A DNA stretch of 64,000 nucleotides from Desulfitobacterium dehalogenans ATCC 51507 (GCF_000243155.2 NC_018017.1:1240001-1304000); one strand, 5' to 3'; positions 17,213-26,815 are shown, numbered from the stretch's first letter. Made by a program: numbers and translations. The notes: generated from the letters alone by a model not told the origin.

Positions 17213-19438
17213 ATGAATAAGAAAGTACGTAAATTAGCAATTCCTATGGCTGTGGCCTTATTAATGCAAGGTGCATTACCTGCCTCCGTTATGGCGGCAT
17301 CTGAGGTGAGTGTAAGCCCCATAAGTGCGGTTGAAAAGATCGCCGTTCCGGCACAGGTTAAAGTGAGTTTAGAGGATGCAATTAAACTCGTTAAAAAGAA
17401 CTTTACCGTTCCTGAGGGATATACTGAATTTACTTCGGGCTATAATAGTTATAATGAAAGACAGACCTGGTCCTTAAATTGGAATTCAAAGAAGGATGCC
17501 GGCGGTAGTTTTAATGCTCAAGTAGATGTAAGTACCGGCGAAGTTATCTATATGAATTGCTGGAATCCCATAAGTCCATCCTCCCAGACCAGTGTTCCCA
17601 AATACTCCTATGAAGAGGCTAAAGATATCGCTCAAGGCCTAGTGAACAAGATCCTAGGAGATCGACTCAATCAATTACAGTTAGTGTCGGAAAACACGCA
17701 AATCACACCCGTGATAGACAATGGGTATACGACCTATTCCGTGCAATGGAAGAGGGTAGCCAATGGAGTTGCTTTCCCAAGCAATGGAGTATCCATTCAA
17801 GTGAATGCTTATGATGGCACGATTACAGGGTATTCTCTCACATGGAGCAAAGAAAGTATTCCTGATCTCAATGGTGTTATCAGTGCAGCTAAGGCTCGTG
17901 AAGTATTTGCCAAAAATAATCTTCTCCAGCTGCAATATTTCCTTAACTCAGGTGTTAGACCTCTGGATAGTCAGGCAAAAGATGCCAAGAAAGACGCTCT
18001 CTTAGTTTACAAACTAGGCAATCAATCTTTCAGCGGTATGATTGATGCTAAAACGGGAGAACCCCTAAAGCTTAATTCCGGAGAATGGCTTTATAGCGAT
18101 ACTGCTTTAGACGCAATCGGTGGTATGGGTGGAATGGCGAAGTCCTCAGAAAATGCTTTAGCACCTGCCGAGCAAAAAGAAGTGGACGATACATCTAAAC
18201 TGCTTACTCAGGAAAAAGCAATTGAAAACGTCAAGAAATGGGTGGAAATACCGGATAAACTTACCCTGCGCAGCGCCAATCTTGGCTTTGAAGGGGGCTT
18301 AAGCCAGAAACGTGTATGGTCCTTTGATTGGAGTACAGAGGAAAGCGTGGATGGATATAACTATGCCTATGCCCGTGTGGATGCGGCTACAGGTGAAGTC
18401 ATTGGGTTTAATACCTATTCTTCCACCCCACAGTCCAAAAGCCCGGATGCCATCGATCGGGCTGCAGCAAAAGCAATTGCCGATGCTTTCATCAAGAAAA
18501 TTCAGCCTAATCGCGTTCAACAGGTTGAGTATTTAGAGGTTCTGGACAATGGTCAAAAGTATCCTGAAGATCAGCCCAACCACGATTTCCGCTATGAGCG
18601 AATCGTCAATGGAGTACCTGTGCCCGACAATGGTTTCTCTATCTCCGTAGAGCGCAATACCCAGAAAATTGTCAGCTATAGCATGGATTTCTCTGATGTG
18701 AATTTCCCTAGTGTCTCCCAGGCTATGAACCAAAAACAGGGTGAGGATACCTTCTTAAATAAGAGACCCCTGGAACTCAAATATGTTCAAATCTACAAGA
18801 ACGGCCAGTTATCAGATATCCGCTTAGTGTATCAGCCTAAAATGGACAACAGTTTTGCAGTTTCTAACATTATGGATGCCAAAACCGGCGAATTTCTTGA
18901 TTGGCAAGGTAAACCCATTACCGAGCAGCCACGACCCTATAATTTCGGTGATATCTCGGGCAGCTTTGCTGAAGAAGAAATAAGACTCCTCGGTCAAGCC
19001 GGTGCATTTGGTGAGTATGGTGATGAATTCAGACCAAATGAGCAGGTTACCGTAAAATCGTTGCTAAAATCAATGCTGATTGCCAAAAACGGCGTTTGGT
19101 CCTATCAAGGATTAAGCGATGAAGAGCTCTTAAAGCAAGTCAAGGAACTGGGTTGGGTAAAAGAGAACCTGTCTCTTAATGATCAAGTCAGCCGCGAGTT
19201 CCAAGCCAAATTAGCCATTCGGATGTTGCAATTGGAGAAAATTGCTCAGATTGAGGAGCTTTTCCAAGTTCCTTATGAGGATGCCGATACTTTTAGTGAT
19301 GGAAGTCTTGGTTATATTTCTTTGGCCAAGGGGTTAGGGATCATGAACATCGAGGGTAATAAATTTGAGTCTACCAAGAAAATGACTCGTGCTGAAGCCG
19401 CTTATGCTTTAGTAAAAGCATTACAGTCGAATCGTTAA
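17213..19438 (+). CDS. S-layer homology protein with YcdB/PepSY-like repeats
   Basis: This 741-residue exported protein has a signal peptide (residues 1-29, ending SVMAA). Two to three related ~150-residue modules follow. Each contains an aromatic WSLNW/WSFDW strand and A-x-VD-x-(S/A)TGEV, the form of YcdB/YcdC and PepSY modules (near residues 55-125 and 335-410, with cousins in between). The C-terminal ~150 residues hold at least two S-layer homology repeats, the last being YEDADTFSDGSLGYISLAKGLG cut short, then MTRAEAAYALVKAL. The SLH part would tether it to the cell wall polymer. The role is unknown; PepSY-type modules often inhibit proteases. A terminator follows at 19521. Confidence 0.85.
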   Translation: MNKKVRKLAIPMAVALLMQGALPASVMAASEVSVSPISAVEKIAVPAQVKVSLEDAIKLVKKNFTVPEGYTEFTSGYNSYNERQTWSLNWNSKKDAGGSFNAQVDVSTGEVIYMNCWNPISPSSQTSVPKYSYEEAKDIAQGLVNKILGDRLNQLQLVSENTQITPVIDNGYTTYSVQWKRVANGVAFPSNGVSIQVNAYDGTITGYSLTWSKESIPDLNGVISAAKAREVFAKNNLLQLQYFLNSGVRPLDSQAKDAKKDALLVYKLGNQSFSGMIDAKTGEPLKLNSGEWLYSDTALDAIGGMGGMAKSSENALAPAEQKEVDDTSKLLTQEKAIENVKKWVEIPDKLTLRSANLGFEGGLSQKRVWSFDWSTEESVDGYNYAYARVDAATGEVIGFNTYSSTPQSKSPDAIDRAAAKAIADAFIKKIQPNRVQQVEYLEVLDNGQKYPEDQPNHDFRYERIVNGVPVPDNGFSISVERNTQKIVSYSMDFSDVNFPSVSQAMNQKQGEDTFLNKRPLELKYVQIYKNGQLSDIRLVYQPKMDNSFAVSNIMDAKTGEFLDWQGKPITEQPRPYNFGDISGSFAEEEIRLLGQAGAFGEYGDEFRPNEQVTVKSLLKSMLIAKNGVWSYQGLSDEELLKQVKELGWVKENLSLNDQVSREFQAKLAIRMLQLEKIAQIEELFQVPYEDADTFSDGSLGYISLAKGLGIMNIEGNKFESTKKMTRAEAAYALVKALQSNR

Positions 19439-19520
19439 TTAAAGAGACTCATTCAAACTGCAATATAAAGCATAGTGGTACAAAGAACAGGATAGATAAA
19501 CCAGGGTTTAGGATATAAGG

Positions 19521-19562
19521 AAAGACTGTAAAAGGTATGGATTGCCTTTTACAGTCTTTTTT
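19521..19562 (+). terminator. Strong rho-independent terminator
   Basis: AAAGACTGTAAAAGG (19521-19535) pairs perfectly with 19545-19559 around a 9-nt loop, then continues into Ts. Confidence 0.9.
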
Positions 19563-19698
19563 AGATTAGGGGGAGATCTAGTCTTAAATGATGGAATAAA
19601 AAGGAGTGCTCAAATGGGTTGCTATTAGTGCTCTTTCTGAATATGCTGTGTCAGAAAAAACTATGCCTCTGGGGCATTTATGGAAAGGAGTTGCCTCT

Positions 19699-20664
19699 AT
19701 GAGTACCCTGCCAATGACTGGTGATTTCATTCGGGAATCCTTGGAACTGCACCTCTTTTGGGCTAGGATTATAAAAGAGCATCTTATCTTTTTGGAAAGC
19801 GGCTTTATGTGTAAAGATGTAGATTGGATTCAGGAAGCAGATGCTCTTAAGTGCCAGTTTGAAGAAATCTTGCATGAAGCCAATTGTCTAGCCGATGGAA
19901 AAGTGGGCATTGAAGTCATGAAGTCAGGAGAGTTGTTTACCAATAAAACCTTAAAGGCGGAGCAAAAGACCCAAGAACTTACCTGTATTCCAATAAACTC
20001 TCAGTTGACCGTGGAAACCATGGGCTTACACCCTTATATGGGCGTGGGGATGGGCATGGTTCCCTGTGAGCCGGAAATAGCGGAGCAAGTCCATGCACTG
20101 AACGAAAAAGCCCTGGCTTGTGCTTGCCTTGTCTACGAGTTTACTGAGCGGGCTTTGCATGAAATTCTTCGGTGTTGCATCACCAGTCATAACTTCCCAG
20201 CCCTCTATGAACATCAAATGAAAGAAACAGAAATGTATATGAGGCAGATTAAGAAACTGCAAAGCCATCAGTATATGGACCCCACGTATCACATGGTGGA
20301 AATGCAAATGTTCTGGGACCATATTATGAAGGAGCATGCCGAAGTTATCAGCCATTTGCTGGATCCTACAGAAAAGGCTATGATTAGCCGAGCCGACCAT
20401 TTTGCTCAAGCTTATGAACAGCTCTTAAGTCAGTTGGGAAATGGGTCGGTGCCTGCGCAGAACCTTAGACGGATTACCAATGAAACCATCCGGGTAACCG
20501 AAGAGTTTAAGGAATACAAGGCAGCAGGAACGGACGCTATCCTATGCTGTCGCTTGAGATCTTTGATTCTTCCTTTGCTGGCCGATCACATCTTAAGAGA
20601 GGCTATTCATTATCTGCGCATCCTCGGCTTACCATTACCGGAATTCAAGGGTGGAAAGGGATAA
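19699..20664 (+). CDS. DUF2935 family protein
   Basis: The 321-residue protein consists of two copies of an all-alpha ~130-residue unit. Each opens with the same signature: ESLELHLFWARIIKEHLIFLESGF near the start (first 20 residues of it recognisable in the family) and MVEMQMFWDHIMKEHAEVISHLLD in the middle. The paired His and Glu residues suggest a ferritin-like four-helix metal site, but no metal is established. AAAGGAG at 19684-19690 supports the ATG at 19699. An in-frame GTG at 19606 would add 31 residues that look unlike the family. Function is unknown. Confidence 0.82.
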   Translation: MSTLPMTGDFIRESLELHLFWARIIKEHLIFLESGFMCKDVDWIQEADALKCQFEEILHEANCLADGKVGIEVMKSGELFTNKTLKAEQKTQELTCIPINSQLTVETMGLHPYMGVGMGMVPCEPEIAEQVHALNEKALACACLVYEFTERALHEILRCCITSHNFPALYEHQMKETEMYMRQIKKLQSHQYMDPTYHMVEMQMFWDHIMKEHAEVISHLLDPTEKAMISRADHFAQAYEQLLSQLGNGSVPAQNLRRITNETIRVTEEFKEYKAAGTDAILCCRLRSLILPLLADHILREAIHYLRILGLPLPEFKGGKG

Positions 20665-20693
20665 AAAGATATAGTTAAGTACAAAAAACTCTG

Positions 20694-20740
20694 GGAGCAT
20701 TGCGGAAAGCCCAAAGGGGGTGCGATGCTCCTTTTGGTTT
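20694..20740 (+). terminator. Rho-independent terminator
   Basis: GGAGCATTGC (20694-20703) pairs with GCGATGCTCC (20722-20731) with one G-U, followed by a T-rich tail. Confidence 0.8.
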
Positions 20741-20834
20741 TCTCTGAGCAGGATAAGCTGGTATACTATAGAGAAGCATTAAGAAATAATGAGATTATGA
20801 AAGCAAATATAGATTTACAAAAGGAGAAATTGCA

Positions 20835-21710
20835 ATGAGTAAAGATAATCTTAAAATTGGCTTTGTGGGAACTGGAGTCATGGGACGCAGTATGGTCAAA
20901 AACCTCTTGAAGGCTGGGTATTTTGTATCGGTCACTAACCGGACTAAAGCCAGTGCTGAGGAACTTTTTCCCCTAGGTGCACGGTGGGTGGATTCAGTAG
21001 CCGAACTTGCTGGGTTATCCGATGTGGTCATCACCATTGTCGGCTATCCTAAGGATGTGGAAGAAGTTTACTTGAGTGAAGAGGGGCTAATCTCTAATGC
21101 TAAGTCTGGGAGCGTTCTTATTGATATGACGACTTCCAGCCCTTTTCTAGCTAAAAGGATCGCTCTCGAAGGAAAAAGCAAGGGTATTGATATTTTGGAT
21201 GCTCCGGTATCCGGCGGGGATGTGGGGGCGAAAAACGGTACCCTTGTCATAATGGTTGGCGGTGAAGAAGAGGTATTTAATAAGGTTAAGCCCATCTTTG
21301 AAGCCATGGGTAAAAATATAATCCTGCATGGACCGGCCGGGGCAGGACAATATACAAAAATGTCTAACCAAATCACCATTGCTGCGGGGATGGTTGGAGT
21401 TTGTGAAGCTATAGCTTATGCTCAAAAGGCCGGTTTAGATCCCAACCGGGTCCTCGACAGTATCGGGGGAGGAGCAGCGGGCAGCTGGTCCTTGAGCAAC
21501 CTTGGGCCAAGGATGATTGCCGGACATTTTGAACCGGGTTTTTATGTAAAACATTTTATCAAAGATATGAACATTGCCTTAGAATCAGCCAAGGAAATGG
21601 GGTTGATGACTCCTGGTCTTGAGCTGGCGAAATCACTTTATGAACAATTAGCTGATGATGGAGAGGAAAACAGCGGTACACATGCTTTATATAAACTATA
21701 TATGAAATAA
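20835..21710 (+). CDS. NAD(P)-dependent beta-hydroxyacid dehydrogenase (3-hydroxyisobutyrate dehydrogenase family)
   Basis: This 291-residue enzyme has the N-terminal Rossmann motif GFVGTGVMG (residues 9-17), the substrate-binding DAPVSGGDVGAKNGTL segment near residue 118 and the GAGQYTKMSNQ helix that carries the catalytic lysine. The C-terminal all-alpha domain is complete (KDMNIALESAKEMG). The family oxidises short beta-hydroxy acids (3-hydroxyisobutyrate, tartronate semialdehyde, 2-(hydroxymethyl)glutarate); the exact substrate cannot be told from sequence. An AAGGAG site lies 9 nt before the ATG, and the gene appears monocistronic. Confidence 0.9.
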   Translation: MSKDNLKIGFVGTGVMGRSMVKNLLKAGYFVSVTNRTKASAEELFPLGARWVDSVAELAGLSDVVITIVGYPKDVEEVYLSEEGLISNAKSGSVLIDMTTSSPFLAKRIALEGKSKGIDILDAPVSGGDVGAKNGTLVIMVGGEEEVFNKVKPIFEAMGKNIILHGPAGAGQYTKMSNQITIAAGMVGVCEAIAYAQKAGLDPNRVLDSIGGGAAGSWSLSNLGPRMIAGHFEPGFYVKHFIKDMNIALESAKEMGLMTPGLELAKSLYEQLADDGEENSGTHALYKLYMK

Positions 21711-21738
21711 GAATTATTGGGGGTTAAGATTTTTGGGG

Positions 21739-22224
21739 CTATTTTCGGAAAATAAGCAGAAGTCCAAGAACGATGAGAATCAGTGGGACAAGTATGCCAA
21801 AATTAATCGCGGCGGATATGGCTTTAAAAATATAGGCTAGATAAGATAATAATGCAATACCGCTAAGAACTCCTACAGGAACGAGAAGCCCTCTTCGGCG
21901 GTCTGAGGCTAAATAAAGCTGAAAAAGACCAAAGGCTACCGCCAGGAGGTAGATAGGCCAAGTATACTCAGAAAAGCGCCAGTCAGTTAGCATCTCAAAC
22001 TCGAAGAGAAAACCAAGGACGAGGAGGATTCCACCAGGAACCAGAAGTCCGGGATTTTTCTTATCCGATAAGTATAACCATTCAAAGACTGCACCTAAGG
22101 CAATAATCAACAATGGCCAATGAATGGCGATATTTCCGAATCGAAACCCAAAGAGATTAGAACATAACAAAATTGTACCTAATCCAATAAGGAGTATTCC
22201 TAAAATCCCTTTATTTTTTTCCAT
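21739..22224 (-). CDS. LiaF/LiaI-like membrane protein
   Basis: This 161-residue protein has about five or six short hydrophobic spans (ILGILLIGLGTILLCSNLFG at the start, LLVPGGILLVLGFLF and a terminal LILIVLGLLLIFRK). The repeated (I/L)GxxL(I/L)LxNL-type helices are seen in the N-terminal regions of LiaF and DUF5668 proteins. Such proteins sense or respond to envelope stress, and the neighbouring PspC-domain gene at 22427 supports that theme. The two genes are divergent and may share the 200-nt region between them. Exact function unknown. Confidence 0.7.
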   Translation of the reverse strand: MEKNKGILGILLIGLGTILLCSNLFGFRFGNIAIHWPLLIIALGAVFEWLYLSDKKNPGLLVPGGILLVLGFLFEFEMLTDWRFSEYTWPIYLLAVAFGLFQLYLASDRRRGLLVPVGVLSGIALLSYLAYIFKAISAAINFGILVPLILIVLGLLLIFRK

Positions 22225-22426
22225 GTGTAAATCCTCCTCAGCGTATTTTAATTCCTTGAATTAATGAGTATGTACACGGGGTCCTTGATGAAACCTTTTG
22301 AGAATCTTGTACGTATTAAAAAGTGAAAGAGCCAGTGAATACTATGGGTAAACTTTTAAAGACCCTATCTTTATTATACAAAGAATTAATCGTATTTTGG
22401 AGATAGTGCAGGGAGGAAATTTAAGC

Positions 22427-22924
22427 ATGACAAATCGTTTGTATCGTTCTTCAAAGGAAAAAATGATTGGCGGAGTATGTGGTGGAATGGCCAAGTATTT
22501 CGATGTAGATGTCACCTTGGTCCGCTTAGTTGCTCTTGTCACGTTATTCATGGGAGGGTCCGGCATACTTCTTTATATTGCAGCCTTGCTTATTATCCCC
22601 AGTGACCAACGGGATCCCTCTATCTCTTTTGGAGGACAAGGAGAACATGTGCAAGATATCGTGGATGAAGTCGTCCAAAATGTCAAGGATACTGCCCGAG
22701 AATTCGGAGTGGATTCCTTTGCCGGTTCCACATCCTATTCGAGTTCGACCTATAGTTCAGATACAAGACACTCTCAGCGCGGCAGAACTGCCGGGTTAAT
22801 CTTGATTATTCTCGGTGTCTTTTTTCTAGCCAATCAATGGTTACCTCTATGGGATACTATAAGTAAAATGTGGCCCCTGGTTTTAATTATTATCGGAGCC
22901 GCATTGATTTGGAGAAGATCTTAA
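22427..22924 (+). CDS. PspC-domain membrane protein
   Basis: The first ~60 residues are a PspC domain ([16 protein letters not shown], then a membrane helix with [23 protein letters not shown]). A Ser/Tyr-rich linker follows ([11 protein letters not shown]). Two further short spans ([18 protein letters not shown] and [17 protein letters not shown]) match LiaI/LiaF-type toast-rack anchors. GGGAGG at 22411 favours the ATG at 22427 (165 residues) over an in-frame TTG at 22397. It is a likely envelope-stress protein. Its TAA overlaps the stop of the convergent gene on the other strand. Confidence 0.82.
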   Translation: MTNRLYRSSKEKMIGGVCGGMAKYFDVDVTLVRLVALVTLFMGGSGILLYIAALLIIPSDQRDPSISFGGQGEHVQDIVDEVVQNVKDTAREFGVDSFAGSTSYSSSTYSSDTRHSQRGRTAGLILIILGVFFLANQWLPLWDTISKMWPLVLIIIGAALIWRRS

Positions 22925-23592
22925 AAGCCGATTCGTGTTAAAATCAGTCCGCCTAATTTTTTAGCTAACGGTAGGCCTACCCTTTTTGCCAAAGGGAAGC
23001 CTACTCTTTTTATTAAGGGTAGAGCAACTTTTTCGGCAAGGGGAGGGCCCAAACGTTCAGCGAGCTGAGGAGCGATGTTTCGTGCTAATGGTGCCCCAAA
23101 CTCCCGGGCTAAAGCAGGGCCAAAGTTTTGTATAAGATTAACACCCTGCTTTTGCAGAAGAGATTTAAGTTCAGAGTTAACATTCCCGGAAGCCGGCGCA
23201 ACAAATTTTGGTGTTGAATTTGGGTTGCTGGTAGATTTTGCAGCTGGTTTCAAGTTGGTTTGAACGGGTTTTGGATTACTTTGGGAAGCAGGGTTTGTGG
23301 GAGTTTGAGCAGATGGTTGAAGTGGGGTTTGTGGATGAGGACTCTTTTCTATCGTTTTTAACGGGGGTTGTGGCATGGGAGCATTAGTAACTGGAGTTGA
23401 TGACTGAGAAGATACAGGAGATAAAGATGGAGGAGTAGAAGAGAGCAAAGAGGGCGTAGAAGGTGTAGAGGGTGTAGAGGGTGTAGAGGATCCTTTGGGG
23501 AGATTATTTATATTATTTTGAAAGGATCGAGAATTGGCTTGAGGGGTGCCTGAAGGATTAACTTGAGGTTTTGTTGGCGAGAAAAGGTGCAT
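22921..23592 (-). CDS. Pro/Ser/Thr-rich protein with eight C-terminal 8-residue repeats
   Basis: This is a 223-residue protein of unknown family. Residues 1-135 are low complexity (Pro, Ser, Thr, Gln, Asn), including tandem STP triplets at 36-47. Residues 157-220 are eight consecutive 8-residue units with consensus (F/V/L)-G-x-P-L-A-(K/R)-x, for example [32 protein letters not shown]. The period is exact and every unit ends in charged residues, so an amphipathic solenoid or membrane/DNA-contacting helix chain is plausible. The ribosome binding site AAGGAGGG upstream is strong, which argues for a real gene. There is no signal peptide. The gene is convergent with the PspC gene and their stop codons overlap. 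Confidence 0.72.
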   Translation of the reverse strand: MHLFSPTKPQVNPSGTPQANSRSFQNNINNLPKGSSTPSTPSTPSTPSLLSSTPPSLSPVSSQSSTPVTNAPMPQPPLKTIEKSPHPQTPLQPSAQTPTNPASQSNPKPVQTNLKPAAKSTSNPNSTPKFVAPASGNVNSELKSLLQKQGVNLIQNFGPALAREFGAPLARNIAPQLAERLGPPLAEKVALPLIKRVGFPLAKRVGLPLAKKLGGLILTRIGF

Positions 23593-23989
23593 TTCATTCC
23601 CTCCTTATGGATAAACACAGATATATAATTACCTAGTACCCAATGTTCTATTCCAGGATATTCCAGTAATCTTACATAAGTTACCAATCGACTTGTACTA
23701 TTTTAGCATTTGCACCAAGGCATAGAGTCATACCTTGTACAGAGATGCCTCTATACGATGTTTGAGATAAAATTGGTTTAAATATATCAAAAGAGCTTCC
23801 AGTAACATCCTAATGACTTATATCATCTGTTGATATAACATTGGTATTGCGGTAAGTGATTACAATGGGCATTGCAATGTATATATAGTTATATATAGTT
23901 TTGAAACTAATAATATATACATGCAGTTGCTGAGTAATATCATGCCGGCACGAGAAATCAACATTACATTATAGGGGGCAATTATTCGA
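23593..23989 (+). other. 397-nt non-coding leader region
   Basis: This AT-rich region separates the repeat-protein gene from the cell-wall-binding protein gene. It holds a short tandem TATATATAGT repeat at about 23879-23901 and a GGGGG ribosome binding site near 23975. No gene, terminator or known RNA motif was recognised. A long 5' leader for the downstream exported protein is likely. Confidence 0.4.
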
Positions 23990-26239
23990 ATGAAGAAAAC
24001 AAGAGCTCGTGTACTATCCAGTGTTATTGTTGCAACTATGGTTCTTGGCACAGCTTTTCCGGCTGCCGTATTAGCAGGTACTCAAGTATCTTCTGACAGT
24101 AAAACATCATTGAATCGTCTGTACGGTGAAGATCGTTTTGAAACTGCTGCCAAAGTTGCAACGGAAGGCTGGGAAACCTCTAAAGTGGCAATTCTTGCTT
24201 CAGGTAAAAGCGAAAACTTAGTGGATGCTTTAACTGCAGCACCTTTTGCCAATTCTGTAGATGCACCGATTCTTTTGACTCATGGTACTGACATTCCGGA
24301 AGCAACCATCGAAGCACTTAAAACCTTAAAAGTTGAAGAAGTTTACACTGTAAGCGGTGCTATTAAAAGAGAAGCCTTGGAAAAGGCTTTTAAAGAGAAC
24401 AAATTAGAAATTGAGATTAAAGAAGAATTAGGTGGTAAAGATCGCTTCGAGACTGCTAAAAATATCGCCAGTCAACTCGAAGGTGTAGAAGGGATCATGG
24501 TAACTACAGCTTATAAATATGCTGATGCCCTTTCTGTAGCGTCTATTGCTGCTGCTAAGAATATGCCCATCCTCTTAGCAGATCAAAATGGGTTGCCTGA
24601 AGTCGAAGCAGAATACCTTGATGAAATCAAGGACCAAGTGAAAGAAACCTATGTACTTGGTGGGGAAATAACTGTCAATAAAAAAGTATATGAAGAACTG
24701 CCTGGAACCGATGGTGAAAGTAAATTTCGTATTTTCGGTGATGACCGTTTCGATACCAACTTAGAAGTATTAAAAACCTTCACTGATTTAGAGTATAACA
24801 AGGTTTACGCAGGCAATGGTTATGATGACCATCTCGTGGACGCTTTAGTTGTATCGGCTCTTGCCGCAAAAACCAATTCTCCTATTGTTTTAACAGATAA
24901 AGAGCTGAGCAAAAAAACAGAAGATTTCTTGCTTCCAAAATTGGGAGAAAAGAGCATCGTGGCTGTGGGTGGACCCACCGTCGTAACGGACAAAGTTCTC
25001 ACCTTTAACCATGTTCGTCCGCAAGATTTCGCTGTTATGCAGTTATCTGGTGTTAACGGTTACAATGTAGGACTCCAAATCGTTGATGGAAACGCAAGAG
25101 ATTTGGCAAGCGTTGAAGTCACCCTTTACAAAGGAGAAACCGTTCTTTCCAAAAACACCAGCATGGATAAACTCTTTAATTCTTACCCCACAGCAACTCA
25201 ACTTTCCTCTCCTTTCAACATTGACGGAAACTTCTCTGCAGACGGTTTTTGGTCTTATGGTAAATGGAACGGAAGTGTTCTTGATGTTCCTACCAAAGCA
25301 GTCATCAAAGTGACCTATTTGGATGGCCGTGTCTATGAAGTCGTCAATACAAACCTTGCCGGTAATCCGGAAGAGCTTAACAAAGAAGCGCTTAATCACA
25401 TCAAAGCTGAAGACTTTAGTGTAATGCAAGTATCTGGAGTTAACGGTTATAATGTTGGATTTTCTTTAGTAGACAAGCTTCCTGTAGATTTACAGAGCAT
25501 TGAAGTGAGCTTGGTTAAAGTAGAAACCATTAAAGATGAAGCTTCCGAAGAAGAGCAAATAGAAGAGACGATCCTGGCAACCAATAAGGCAACCCGTGCT
25601 AATAATGCCAAGCTCTTCGAATCAACCGACAAGCAGCTTTCGTCTCCTTTCAATATCAATGGAACCTTTGAAAACGATGGCTACTGGACCTATGGTGATT
25701 TTAACGGAACAGTTGATGATGTTCCTACTAAAGCTATTATCGCCATCCAATACCAAGACGGACGTAAATTTGCCGTTCAAAACACTGAGTTAACCGGGGA
25801 TACAAAACTTCTTGCCGCACCTGCCATCGTTTCCGGATTAGCTGAAGAATTAACGGTGGGCGAAACGGTTGATTTTGAAGTGACCACGGCTCCGAACAGC
25901 TTTGTTGCTGAGCCTGCAGCAGCCACCACCAAAGTTCGTGTAAAAATCACTTTAACCCAAGGGGATAAAGAGAAAATGGTCCTTCAATACCTTGAAAACG
26001 ACGGAACCTATAAAGCACTTCCTTTGGATGCAGAGAACAGCGCCTTTTATGGTCCTGAATCAGGATTTCCCTTCATGAATGCTGCAAGCCAATTCAAAGT
26101 AGCTTTTAGTGAAGTGGGAACCTATAAGTACACCTTAGAAGTCATGACCGTTGCTGCAGAGGGTCAAGAAAGTAAAGTCCTTGCTTCCACCATGGGTGAA
26201 GTGGTCGTCACTAAAGCACCCGCAGAAGGCAACGAGTAA
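23990..26239 (+). CDS. Exported cell-wall-binding repeat (CWB2) protein with a duplicated domain
   Basis: This 749-residue protein has a signal peptide (residues 1-30, ending AVLAG). Three cell-wall-binding type 2 repeats span about residues 38-335; each opens with RLYGEDRF/ELGGKDRF/RIFGDDRF and contains an A-(D/N)-x-(L/V)-(V/S) core. Two copies of a ~120-residue beta-rich module follow (about 340-460 and 469-600). Each shares DF(A/S)VMQ(L/V)SGVNGYNVG, LSSPFNI(D/N)G and DVPTKA(V/I)I. The C-terminal ~140 residues look like another beta domain. CWB2 triplets anchor Clostridium-type S-layer proteins to wall polymers. The duplicated module is not one I recognise. Confidence 0.85.
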   Translation: MKKTRARVLSSVIVATMVLGTAFPAAVLAGTQVSSDSKTSLNRLYGEDRFETAAKVATEGWETSKVAILASGKSENLVDALTAAPFANSVDAPILLTHGTDIPEATIEALKTLKVEEVYTVSGAIKREALEKAFKENKLEIEIKEELGGKDRFETAKNIASQLEGVEGIMVTTAYKYADALSVASIAAAKNMPILLADQNGLPEVEAEYLDEIKDQVKETYVLGGEITVNKKVYEELPGTDGESKFRIFGDDRFDTNLEVLKTFTDLEYNKVYAGNGYDDHLVDALVVSALAAKTNSPIVLTDKELSKKTEDFLLPKLGEKSIVAVGGPTVVTDKVLTFNHVRPQDFAVMQLSGVNGYNVGLQIVDGNARDLASVEVTLYKGETVLSKNTSMDKLFNSYPTATQLSSPFNIDGNFSADGFWSYGKWNGSVLDVPTKAVIKVTYLDGRVYEVVNTNLAGNPEELNKEALNHIKAEDFSVMQVSGVNGYNVGFSLVDKLPVDLQSIEVSLVKVETIKDEASEEEQIEETILATNKATRANNAKLFESTDKQLSSPFNINGTFENDGYWTYGDFNGTVDDVPTKAIIAIQYQDGRKFAVQNTELTGDTKLLAAPAIVSGLAEELTVGETVDFEVTTAPNSFVAEPAAATTKVRVKITLTQGDKEKMVLQYLENDGTYKALPLDAENSAFYGPESGFPFMNAASQFKVAFSEVGTYKYTLEVMTVAAEGQESKVLASTMGEVVVTKAPAEGNE

Positions 26240-26318
26240 GACTTAAATTGAAAAATTAAAAGGAGGGAATTACCCCTCCTCTTCTCTCTAACCCATTGTA
26301 TAGAAAGAAACTCTTATA

Positions 26319-26351
26319 ACACAGGCCACGACTGAAAATCGTGGCCTGTGT
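26319..26351. terminator. Bidirectional terminator
   Basis: ACACAGGCCACGA (26319-26331) pairs perfectly with 26339-26351 around a 7-nt loop, with T-rich sequence on the + side. It lies between the convergent CWB2 and ridA genes. A weaker stem AGGAGGG/CCCTCCT (26261-26280) precedes it. Confidence 0.85.
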
Positions 26352-26359
26352 TTCCTGTT

Positions 26360-26740
26360 TTACTCGGCTAAAGCGATGGCTTCAATCTCAACGATGGCAT
26401 CCTTGGGAAGCCTGGCGACTTGTATTGCTGAACGAGCAGGTGGATTTGTTGTAAAGAAGGTTCCGTACACCTCATTCATGGCGGCAAAATCGTTCATATC
26501 TCTCAGAAAGACTCCGACTTTGACGACTTTATCCATGGAAGTTCCGGCACTTTCTAAAATGTTCTTTACATTTTCCAAGGATTGTTGGGTCGCTTTACGG
26601 ATATCATTTTCTAATTCACCGGTGGCGGGATTGATAGGTAATTGCCCCGAAGTAAATACCAAATTTCCTGCTTTGATTCCTTGAGAATAAGGACCGATGG
26701 CTGCAGGAGCCTTGTCGGTATGTAAAACATTAATGGACAT
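26360..26740 (-). CDS. ridA: RidA family reactive intermediate deaminase
   Basis: This 126-residue protein is full length for the RidA/YjgF/UK114 family. Markers are APAAIGPYSQG near the N-terminus, TSGQLP, GTS-D-VVK and the C-terminal PARSAIQVARLPKDAIVEIEA, whose Arg binds the substrate carboxylate. RidA hydrolyses enamine/imine intermediates released by PLP enzymes, which suits the tryptophanase gene next to it. AGGAGG lies upstream of the ATG. It appears to have its own promoter. Confidence 0.93.
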   Translation of the reverse strand: MSINVLHTDKAPAAIGPYSQGIKAGNLVFTSGQLPINPATGELENDIRKATQQSLENVKNILESAGTSMDKVVKVGVFLRDMNDFAAMNEVYGTFFTTNPPARSAIQVARLPKDAIVEIEAIALAE

Positions 26741-26806
26741 AAAGCAACCTCCTGTTCAAATGTTCATCGAAGCGAATTCTAAGTAAACTAATCGGATTAT
26801 GGTTTT

Positions 26807-26815
26807 ATTATAACA
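26807..26815 (-). promoter_or_regulatory. Possible extended -10 promoter for ridA
   Basis: Read on the - strand the sequence is TGTTATAAT, a TGnTATAAT extended -10 element about 70 nt upstream of the ridA start. No good -35 is visible. Confidence 0.4.
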
